Below, one piece after another: positions 58,176 to 64,000 of a stretch of DNA of 64,000 nt. The position numbers and the translations under genes are program-made. This DNA is from Arthrobacter liuii. Lineage in GTDB: Bacteria > Actinomycetota > Actinomycetes > Actinomycetales > Micrococcaceae. Under the pieces are notes generated by a model. The model did no database searches. It was given only the letters and a program-made list of their open reading frames with translations, and was not told the origin of the DNA. Every line of letters starts with the position of its first letter. The first letter of the stretch is position 1. The DNA is taken from the NCBI RefSeq assembly GCF_014639275.1, contig NZ_BMFW01000005.1:1-64000 (forward strand). The letters are read 5' to 3'.

Positions 58176-59569
58176 TTCTTCTCCTGAGTGGTAGGGATGC
58201 CGATGAGTGCGGCGAGGATGTGTTCAGCAAGCAGCGGCGGGACGGCGTTTCCGATCTGGAGGAACTGCTTCGTCTTCGTCCCGCACCACACAAACGGCCG
58301 CTCATAGGTTTGGAGGGTTCCGGCCTCATCCAGTGCGATCTTCCGCGCAGTATCGGCGCACTTGATCAGCCACTGGTCAGACTTACTTGTGAGTGTGTGG
58401 GCGGGGCGGTTGAACGGGTCAAGCTCGTGACTGCCGTTACGATCATCTTCTTTGGGCTTGCCCATGCTGGTGCGCACTACGGTCGCCGGGTAGGACTGCA
58501 ATGCGGCGGCTTCGTCGGTGGTCATATTCCGTTCGCCGTCCCATTTGTTCCGGTCGGCTTTGCTTGTGAGCGTCGGCGCTGGCTGGTCGGCGGAACGTTC
58601 CCCACGGTTTGACGCATCACCGCCAGTGCCGTAGTTCGAACGGAGCATCCCCGGATATGACTGGAGGACTGCCGCTTGCTCGACTGTCACCGGCACGAAT
58701 CCGCCGTCACGTTTGGCGGCTCGTAGTCCCAGGTGGTCGCCGACGTTTGCGCTTGCGAAGCCCACCGATGCGGAGTCGTGCCCGAATGCGATGGTTGCGG
58801 CGGGCTCGGTCATGGGTCTGCGTGCGGAGTGCTTTTGCACGCCGTGGCAGATTGTCCGGTCGGCGTCTCCCCATCCGAGGGCTTCGGCCATGCTGACCCA
58901 CTTTTTGACGCCGGGGTCGAGCTTCTCCGGGGTGCGGGAGTAGTAGCGGGAATGCGTCGGCGTTGGCAGGTGGACGGATCCGCCGCGGCGGGCAACGAGG
59001 ATGGCGCGTTTCCGGGTCTGCGGGACGCCATACTGCTCAGCGTTGAGTATCTCGGTCTTTACCTCGTACCCCCATTCACGCATGACTTCGGCGCACGCCT
59101 CCCAGACGGGCAGGACGGTGGGAACCTGCTCCATGGCCACGAGGCGGGGCCGGTCACGCCAGATGTAGGCGAGCGGGGTGAGGACCAGTGCGGTGCGCGG
59201 ATCATGCTTTTCCCCGAATGCGCGGAGGGCATCGGCGTCCTTGTAGGCGTGGAGATCGATGGCTTCCAAGACTTCATTGAGCGCGGCACGCCCGGCACCC
59301 TTGCCTGCCAGGCTGAACGTCTGGCAGGGCGGGGACGCGATTAGCAGCCCGTAGGGGCCGTACTGGTCCAGGTGCTGTTCTGCGGTGAGGGTGATGCCAT
59401 CCCACACGTCGTGGTAGATCGTTTCCATGCCGTTGGCTGCGCGGGTGGCGACTGCTTCGGGCATGATCTCGACACCGGATTCTTTGATACCCAGGCGCTG
59501 GCAGGCGACTCCCCAGCCGGTGCCGGCGAACAGGTCCAGGGCTTTGATGTGTGCTCTTGACTGGTTCAT
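58172..59569 (-). CDS. C5-cytosine DNA methyltransferase
   Basis: 465 residues. Motif I ALDLFAGTGWGVACQ, catalytic SPPCQTFSLAG, motif VI is EQVPTV (usual ENV with Gln for Asn), motif VIII QTRKRAILVARR. Target-recognition region in the middle, motif X at the C-terminal FLQIGNAVPPLLAEHILAAL. Modifies cytosine; no partner nuclease, so orphan anti-restriction enzyme. A third DNA methyltransferase of the phage. Confidence 0.9.
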   Translation of the reverse strand: MNQSRAHIKALDLFAGTGWGVACQRLGIKESGVEIMPEAVATRAANGMETIYHDVWDGITLTAEQHLDQYGPYGLLIASPPCQTFSLAGKGAGRAALNEVLEAIDLHAYKDADALRAFGEKHDPRTALVLTPLAYIWRDRPRLVAMEQVPTVLPVWEACAEVMREWGYEVKTEILNAEQYGVPQTRKRAILVARRGGSVHLPTPTHSRYYSRTPEKLDPGVKKWVSMAEALGWGDADRTICHGVQKHSARRPMTEPAATIAFGHDSASVGFASANVGDHLGLRAAKRDGGFVPVTVEQAAVLQSYPGMLRSNYGTGGDASNRGERSADQPAPTLTSKADRNKWDGERNMTTDEAAALQSYPATVVRTSMGKPKEDDRNGSHELDPFNRPAHTLTSKSDQWLIKCADTARKIALDEAGTLQTYERPFVWCGTKTKQFLQIGNAVPPLLAEHILAALIGIPTTQEKK

Positions 59570-59772
59570 GCGCCTACCTTGATGCCGTGTTTTTGGATGA
59601 TGGTGTCGGGGATGAGTCGGGCTTTGCTGAGGCCCTTGTCATGCCGGTAGCGCCTCATGTAGGTGGCGATGGCTTTCTTGCATCTGGGGCAGGTGTCGGT
59701 GCCGTCCCGGAGGTGGCGGCGGTATCCTGCGGGGGTGCCGCAGGAGGAGTAGATGGAGAGGGTTTTGGTCAC
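59566..59772 (-). CDS. Phage zinc-finger-like 68-residue protein
   Basis: CGTPAGYRRHLRDGTDTCPR CKK: a common phage pattern with Cys pair plus basic helix (ATYMRRYRHDKGLSKARLIP). Likely nucleic-acid binding. Overlaps both neighbours by ATGA. Confidence 0.6.
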   Translation of the reverse strand: MTKTLSIYSSCGTPAGYRRHLRDGTDTCPRCKKAIATYMRRYRHDKGLSKARLIPDTIIQKHGIKVGA

Positions 59773-60071
59773 GCCATCACGTCCACGGGGGTGTGTCCTG
59801 CGAGGTGGTGGGCTTCGGTCAAGTCTTTGGTCCAGCCGGACGCGCCTGACGGGTTGAGCCAGAAGTACTCGCCCGTATGCGTTTTGGATTCGAAGACGAG
59901 CGGGCGTCTGCCGTGGCTGGTGCGAACATGGGCGAGGGCCTGGTCGTACGTGTCAAAGGATCGTTTGCCGCGGGGCCGGTAGATGAAGCGTGGGGGCGTC
60001 ACAAACCATTTGGGTTGGCCGGTGATGATGTCGGTCCCCGGCTCGATCCGCCACTTGTTCGGGTTTCTCAT
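59769..60071 (-). CDS. Hypothetical 100-residue protein
   Basis: RFIYRPRGKRSFDTYDQALA and GRRPLVFESKTHTGEYFW. Looks like a small alpha/beta domain. Not recognised. Confidence 0.52.
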   Translation of the reverse strand: MRNPNKWRIEPGTDIITGQPKWFVTPPRFIYRPRGKRSFDTYDQALAHVRTSHGRRPLVFESKTHTGEYFWLNPSGASGWTKDLTEAHHLAGHTPVDVMA

Positions 60072-60124
60072 GCGTGTCTCCTGTTGGTAGGAACGTGCAA
60101 CATGGTTGGGTAAAAAATAGGGGC

Positions 60125-60598
60125 CTAGAAGGGCGGGGCTGTTGGGTCATTGCTCCATCCCGTGTTTGCTGGTTCCGCCCATGGGTCGCCGCCGCGTGGC
60201 TGCGAGTACCCGCTGGATGGTGCGTCGTTGGCGGCGTAGGCCTGGCCGTGGAAGGTGAGGTCCTTGCCGATGGACTCGACGCGGATCTCTTCGGCGGTCT
60301 TCTTGTTGCCTTCCTTGTCCACGTATTCGCGGATGGTGATTTCGCCGTAGACGATAACGTTGTCACCCTTTTTGAGGAGGTTAACAATATTCTCGGCGCG
60401 GGTCAGCTTGCCCTGGTTCCATGCGGCGCACCGCCAGAACTTGGTGAGCTGATCAACCCACTGGTTGGTGTTCTTATCGAACTTGGAGGCCTGCGAGGCG
60501 ACGGTGAAGTTCGCCACGCCACTGCCGGACGGCGTGAACCTGAGCTCTCCATCAGCGGTCAGCCTGCCCCGGATAGTCAAAGTTGTTTCCTGGCTCAT
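60125..60598 (-). CDS. ssb: Single-stranded DNA-binding protein
   Basis: 157 residues from ATG 60598. ETTLTIRGRLTADGELRFTP, FWRCAAWNQGKLTRAENIVN LLKKGDNVIVYGEI (split) are the OB-fold; acidic/Pro-rich tail ends DPTAPPF, resembling the SSB C-terminal tip. Coats ssDNA during phage replication and recombination. Adjacent to RecT and exonuclease genes. Confidence 0.92.
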   Translation of the reverse strand: MSQETTLTIRGRLTADGELRFTPSGSGVANFTVASQASKFDKNTNQWVDQLTKFWRCAAWNQGKLTRAENIVNLLKKGDNVIVYGEITIREYVDKEGNKKTAEEIRVESIGKDLTFHGQAYAANDAPSSGYSQPRGGDPWAEPANTGWSNDPTAPPF

Positions 60599-60819
60599 GT
60601 GGTTGCTGCTTTCTTTGGTGGGACTCTTGCTGTGAGGTGTCGGCTGCCGCATTGGCAGAGGTAGATGCGGAGTGGTTTGCCGCTCTTTTTGGATCGGTGG
60701 AGTGCGTTGGGTATGGCTTCGTCGTTGTCGGTGTAGGCGCGTTTTTCGGGTGTCGGGCAGTTGGCCCGGGGTGTGCGCCGCGCCTTCCGTAACGCTTTCT
60801 GTCGAGCCGTGCGGGTCAC
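60595..60819 (-). CDS. Small basic Cys-containing protein
   Basis: 74 residues, MTRTARQKALRKARRTPRAN, LRIYLCQCGSRHLTAR. Basic start, zinc-like CQCG near the end. Coupled to ssb by ATGA. Confidence 0.52.
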   Translation of the reverse strand: MTRTARQKALRKARRTPRANCPTPEKRAYTDNDEAIPNALHRSKKSGKPLRIYLCQCGSRHLTARVPPKKAATT

Positions 60820-60820
60820 A

Positions 60821-61663
60821 CTAGGCGCCTTGCTGGGCGAACCATGCGGCGTCGGCGTCGGTGCGTTCGCCTTCGTCCACGAGTTCGCCGGTGACGGTGT
60901 TCGCGGCGGGGTCGGGTTCGGGGTGGTGCTGGCGCGGCGAGACGACGCCTTCAGGCTTGGGTTCGGCGGCGGGCTTGACGGGTTCGTTGGCGACGTCGCG
61001 GACGGCGCGGACCTGTTCGCGGATGTATTCGGCGGATGTGGGTACCCACTTGGCGAGGTCGTGCGCGGCGGTCTTCAGGACCATGGCGGCCTCATCGGTG
61101 GTCCACGGGCTGTTCTTGCCGGAGGATGCGCTGGCGCTGGCGGCCTTGGCGCGGTCGATGCGGGCCTTGTCCACGACGACAACCTTGGACACGGCGCCGT
61201 CTTTCATGATGGCGTAGGCGTAGGAGCCGATGATCTTGCCGCGGTCCCCGCTGAACCAGTCAACCTCATGGAGGGGCTTGGTCATGGTGCCGGGGTTCCA
61301 TGAGAACTTGTCGTTCTGGTAGACATTCTCCACAATGACGGAGGACACGGCGCCGGCGCGGTACATGAGCTCCACTTCGCCCTGGTAGCCGACGACGCCG
61401 AGGACCTTGCCTGCCTTGGGCGTCAGGTAGTACTCGTCGGTCCCGGGCATGAGGCCGAGCTGTGCGGCTTCGGAGAGCGCCACGATGAGGGAACCGGGGT
61501 CCTGGTTTGCGCACTTGAGCAAGAAGTCGTTCTTGCGGAGCGCGGACAGGGAGGACGTGAGCCAGCCAACGCCTTTGTCCTGCAGGTGGGAGGGGAGGGC
61601 GGCGAGGAGTTCGCCCTTGTATGCGCCGATGGTTTGGCGGGCCTGTTCGATTGCTGTGCTCAT
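60821..61663 (-). CDS. recT: RecT-family single-strand annealing protein
   Basis: 280 residues from ATG 61663. FLLKCANQDPGSLIVALSEA, YLTPKAGKVLGVVGYQGEVE LMYRAGAVSSV (split) and VLKTAAHDLAKWVPTSAEYI match RecT. Anneals ssDNA made by the exonuclease next door. C-terminal 70 residues are acidic and low-complexity. Confidence 0.9.
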   Translation of the reverse strand: MSTAIEQARQTIGAYKGELLAALPSHLQDKGVGWLTSSLSALRKNDFLLKCANQDPGSLIVALSEAAQLGLMPGTDEYYLTPKAGKVLGVVGYQGEVELMYRAGAVSSVIVENVYQNDKFSWNPGTMTKPLHEVDWFSGDRGKIIGSYAYAIMKDGAVSKVVVVDKARIDRAKAASASASSGKNSPWTTDEAAMVLKTAAHDLAKWVPTSAEYIREQVRAVRDVANEPVKPAAEPKPEGVVSPRQHHPEPDPAANTVTGELVDEGERTDADAAWFAQQGA

Positions 61664-62565
61664 GCTGCTGCGCTCTCTTCCGGGATGGTGGGGAGGTTTT
61701 TGGATGCTACGAGGTAGGGTGTTCCGCCTTTGCGGGACTGGCGGGTGAAGACGCTTTTGCCGTTCCACTTGATGTAGTGGGCTTGGCCGGCGAGGTTGGC
61801 GATGTAGGTTTTGGCGCCTTGTTCGATTTCTTCGGCGGCTTTGCGGGCATTCACTGCGGTGAGGTAGCGGATGGCGTCTTCGTCGTCGAGCTCGTAGGTG
61901 TCGTCTTCGATGCCAGGGTTGAGTTCCTTGATGGCCGCGTAGGTGGCTGCGTGGCCGTCGAGGGGGTCGAGGCTTGGGCGCTTGCCCTGTTCGAGGGAGT
62001 CCATGAACGTGGTTACTTCGGCGAGCATGAGGGAAACGTATTCGGCGTCGTAGTCGATGATGTACTCGGCAAAGTCAAGGAATGACTTGATGACGGCGAG
62101 GCGGACGCGGCGCATGCCCGTGGTGAACATCTGCCACATGGCCTGGTCTTTGTAGCCGGGCGGGATCTGGTCGGTGAGCGGTTCGCCCCATTCCCCGTCA
62201 AGGGTTGAGGATTTCGCTTCGAAGAGTTCGGTCCCGTCCGGCGTGTGGATGATCCCGTCGGGGGTGGATGCCGCCCATGGGATTTCCTTGTGGACCCACA
62301 TGCCGGTTTCGGTGACCTGCCATTCGGGGTGCTGGTCGCGGAACCATGCGCGGACGGCTGGTTCGAGGTAGTGGCCGCGGCGTTTGATGTCGTCGTCGGC
62401 TTCGGGTTGGATCTGACCCGCCATCTTGAGCCAGAGGGAGAGGTAGGAGTCGTAGGTGGAGTGCTTCATGATGGCGGAGACTTTGCTGGCTGTCATGTAG
62501 GTCATCCACTGCGCGGACCCTGGCTGCACTTCGGGGAGTGACCGGTCTTCAAAGGTGACGCTCAT
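61660..62565 (-). CDS. YqaJ-like exonuclease
   Basis: 301 residues from ATG 62565 (GGAGGCCAGAAG upstream). WMTYMTASKVSAIMKHSTYD, AWFRDQHPEW, TPDGIIHTPDGTELFEAKSS carries the D-x-E-x-K metal motif (near residues 100-117) of lambda-Exo/YqaJ nucleases; YKDQAMWQMFTTGMRRV follows. Degrades dsDNA 5' to 3' to feed RecT. ATGA overlap with recT supports a pair. Confidence 0.88.
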   Translation of the reverse strand: MSVTFEDRSLPEVQPGSAQWMTYMTASKVSAIMKHSTYDSYLSLWLKMAGQIQPEADDDIKRRGHYLEPAVRAWFRDQHPEWQVTETGMWVHKEIPWAASTPDGIIHTPDGTELFEAKSSTLDGEWGEPLTDQIPPGYKDQAMWQMFTTGMRRVRLAVIKSFLDFAEYIIDYDAEYVSLMLAEVTTFMDSLEQGKRPSLDPLDGHAATYAAIKELNPGIEDDTYELDDEDAIRYLTAVNARKAAEEIEQGAKTYIANLAGQAHYIKWNGKSVFTRQSRKGGTPYLVASKNLPTIPEESAAA

Positions 62566-62741
62566 CTTCTGGCCTCCTGCTTCTGCTGCCATGCGGCGAG
62601 TCGTGCGGTGGATGGGTTTGCGTGGCCGTAGGCGGTGGGCTGCTCCTGTGGTGCGCCGTCGGTGTCGCAGGTGCAGTCGGTGCAGGTGTGGTGGCCTTGG
62701 TCGCAGATGGCGGCTCCGCGGCAGTAGCAGCTAGTCGCCAT
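62562..62741 (-). CDS. Cys-rich 59-residue protein
   Basis: From ATG 62741. SCYCRGAAICDQGHHTCTDC TC: dense Cys/His. Probably zinc-binding. Not recognised. Confidence 0.52.
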   Translation of the reverse strand: MATSCYCRGAAICDQGHHTCTDCTCDTDGAPQEQPTAYGHANPSTARLAAWQQKQEARR

Positions 62742-62922
62742 TGCGGGCCTCTTTGAACTTCTCGTAGGCCTCGTCGTTGCCGTCGTCTTCGGCGTGGAGT
62801 TCAGCGTTGTGGTTGGCCGCCCATTCCTCGGCGTCGTCTTCGTTCTCGAAGGGGCCTGATGCGGTGGGGCATTCGGTGCAGATCGCTTCATAGAGGATTT
62901 CCTCTTGGACTGTCGCGCTCAT
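62731..62922 (-). CDS. Acidic 63-residue protein with CxxC
   Basis: From ATG 62922. YEAICTECPTASGPFENEDD: half zinc ribbon, Asp/Glu-rich end. Overlaps the Cys-rich gene by 11 bp. First gene of the recombination block. Confidence 0.52.
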   Translation of the reverse strand: MSATVQEEILYEAICTECPTASGPFENEDDAEEWAANHNAELHAEDDGNDEAYEKFKEARNGD

Positions 62923-63091
62923 CTTCTGCCGGCTTTGGTAGTGTGGGTGTTGAACATTGGAGCCTTCTTCCGGTGTTCGTTGAGCGGTAGGGTTGCAGCC
63001 CTGCCGCTCTTTGTTTGTGTGTACAGGGAACACTCTACATGTCCGTAATGACAAAAACGAGTGTTTGAGGCACGAATCCGGAAAGTTTTTT
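62923..63091 (-). other. 169-bp leader region with hairpin
   Basis: No gene. GAGCGGTAGGG (62981-62991) and CCCTGCCGCTC (62998-63008) form a strong hairpin about 60 nt before ATG 62922; TTTGTTTG follows on the plus side. Seen from the minus strand it is a leader hairpin; from the plus strand it looks like a terminator. Contains the recombination operon promoter probably, though I saw no clear boxes. Confidence 0.5.
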
Positions 63092-63448
63092 TCAGGCTTC
63101 GAGAAGCGATAGTCCGGGGCGGTGGAGCTCCCATGGGTTGATGCCTTCGGCGGGGATTCCGCGGACTCTCCTGTCTTCGGTGAACCGGGCGAGCGACATG
63201 CGTGCGGCCGTGATTTGCTCCTCGGTCATGGGGGCGCGGTTGCTGATGCCCCTGGGTGCCAGTGCCGGGTCGACGGGGATGGCCCTGGTTTTCCCGTTCC
63301 GTGCCCGCCAGCAGGTCATGCAAGCCCCGTCCGCGGTCACTGCTGACAGGAAGCCTTCGGGGAGTGCGGGCCGGGACTTCCCGGCGTCCTTCCGGTCCCG
63401 GAACCGCCAGAATGTCGCCCGCCCGCAGCCGGGGCAGATCGCCTTCAT
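63092..63448 (-). CDS. Zinc-ribbon 118-residue protein
   Basis: MKAICPGCGRATFWRFRDRK, GACMTCWRARNGKTRAIPVD, then a helical end (EEQITAARMSLARFTEDRRV). Two CxxC give one zinc ribbon; the end may be DNA-binding. Not recognised. Confidence 0.58.
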   Translation of the reverse strand: MKAICPGCGRATFWRFRDRKDAGKSRPALPEGFLSAVTADGACMTCWRARNGKTRAIPVDPALAPRGISNRAPMTEEQITAARMSLARFTEDRRVRGIPAEGINPWELHRPGLSLLEA

Positions 63449-63729
63449 GCGTTCACCGGGCCGAGGATCTCATGCGCTTCGTTCGCGGTGGTGATCGCGC
63501 CGCAACTTCCGCAGATGACGGTGAGGGCCGCCCGGATGGTGTTCACCATTTTCTGACATGCAGCGAACGCATGAGATGGAGGCTGGCAGGGGTGGATTGC
63601 CCGAATGTAGTGGGTCGCCGGGCCGTCGTCGTGGAACAGCTTCGTCACCGTGTGCTGCGAGTGCTCGCACGGTACGGCGTCCATTTCCCCGACGAGCGCT
63701 GCGACGTCGATGTCTGTTGCGGTGCTCAT
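63445..63729 (-). CDS. Hypothetical 94-residue protein
   Basis: VAALVGEMDAVPCEHSQHTV, HPCQPPSHAFAACQKMVNTI and ICGSCGAITTANEAHE: Cys/His-rich, probably zinc-binding. Coupled by ATGA. Confidence 0.52.
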   Translation of the reverse strand: MSTATDIDVAALVGEMDAVPCEHSQHTVTKLFHDDGPATHYIRAIHPCQPPSHAFAACQKMVNTIRAALTVICGSCGAITTANEAHEILGPVNA

Positions 63730-63857
63730 GGCGCCACCATGAGGAGGGCGACGAATGCGGTGGCTGCAGCGGGCAGGAGGATCAGGGCGGTGATGGCGGA
63801 GAGGATGCCCATGACGAGCTCCCCGCGTTTGGTGAGGCGGATGGGTTGCTGGCTCAT
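63726..63857 (-). CDS. Single-pass 43-residue membrane protein
   Basis: From ATG 63857. RLTKRGELVMGILSAITALI, then hydrophobic up to the C-terminus. RBS CAGGAGG about 9 nt upstream. May be a membrane-active phage factor. Confidence 0.52.
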   Translation of the reverse strand: MSQQPIRLTKRGELVMGILSAITALILLPAAATAFVALLMVAP

Positions 63858-63983
63858 TTCGCGGCCTCCTGTGCTGCGAGTTCTTTGGCGTCGTGGATGG
63901 CGGCGCGGGGCTGACGGAAGTTTTCGGGCGTCTCGGGGATGGCTTCGATGGCGGCGAGGACGGTTCTTGCGGGTGATGGTCAT
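63854..63983 (-). pseudogene. Frameshifted small gene (MTITRK...AAIEAIPETPENF)
   Basis: ATG 63983 follows CAGGAG. Frame 1 gives MTITRKNRPRRHRSHPRD, poor coding sequence, whereas the +1 frame reads VLAAIEAIPETPENFRQPRA AIHDAKELAAQEAAK and stops at 63854 in an ATGA overlap with the next gene. One extra A in AAGAACC (63964-63970) would explain both. Disrupted gene, sequencing error or a +1 frameshift site. Confidence 0.5.
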
Positions 63984-64000
63984 TTCGACTCCTGGTGTTC

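Noticed and set aside
50940..59569. Complete restriction-modification systems
   Set aside because: Genes around each methyltransferase encode only tiny proteins; none resembles an endonuclease.

Overview
The window looks like a high-GC actinobacterial chromosome of the Arthrobacter/Pseudarthrobacter type (Micrococcaceae) carrying a large temperate siphovirus prophage. This rests on the gene order prfB-ftsE-ftsX-M23 hydrolase-smpB-ssrA, GC-rich third codon positions, and a short tmRNA tag ending in ALAA. No database search was possible, so the genus is an inference.

Chromosomal part (1-12,049). A partial secreted GH25 muramidase with C-terminal LGFP repeats (minus strand) is divergent from a tad (Flp/TadE-type pilus) operon: cpaF-tadB-tadC, a short pilin-like gene, two TadE-like genes and a TadG-like gene. 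Next come release factor 2, the FtsEX divisome ABC complex with its M23 partner hydrolase, SmpB, and tmRNA. A tyrosine integrase begins about 120 bp after the tmRNA 3' end, so the prophage sits at ssrA. Its left end is near 12,000 and its right end lies beyond 64,000.

Prophage late region (13,370-39,309, almost all minus strand, transcribed right to left). In transcription order it holds TerL, a portal fused to a MuF-like domain, a small beta protein, an XkdF-like protease, a scaffold-like protein, a major capsid with an inserted Ig/FN3-like domain, connectors, a terminator-like protein, a striking His/Arg/Lys-rich protein, the major tail protein, G/GT chaperones with a CCCTTTT -1 slippery site, a gp10-like protein, the tape measure, tail tip and fibre genes, an anchored coiled-coil protein, an M23 endolysin and a holin. 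Three plus-strand genes are wedged between tail genes: a secreted Ala/Pro-rich protein, an SGNH lipoprotein and a START-like protein. They look like independently expressed cargo (morons).

Prophage early/middle region (39,346-64,000, minus strand). It is a dense run of small, translationally coupled genes (ATGA/GTGA overlaps) with many zinc-ribbon microproteins. Recognisable functions are three tRNAs (Arg, Trp, Asn), a permuted NlpC-like protein, a metallophosphoesterase, a ribbon-helix-helix regulator, a likely small terminase, a DUF4406-dNTP diphosphohydrolase fusion, three DNA methyltransferases, RusA, a replication-initiator-like protein, a polynucleotide kinase/phosphatase with an Rnl1-like RNA ligase (RNA repair), SSB, RecT and a YqaJ-type exonuclease. 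Control sequences seen include a strong promoter with a palindromic operator in its spacer (45.3 kb), and an iteron array plus a 20-bp palindrome beside the replication gene (55.2 kb), which I read as a candidate phage origin/operator.

Least-explained items: a 14-residue motif shared by capsid and portal whose DNA copies differ mostly synonymously; the acidic-residue-free basic protein; the iteron/palindrome region; the Dam-type methyltransferase flanked by 19-bp direct repeats; and the cargo genes that share stop-codon bases with neighbouring tail genes.
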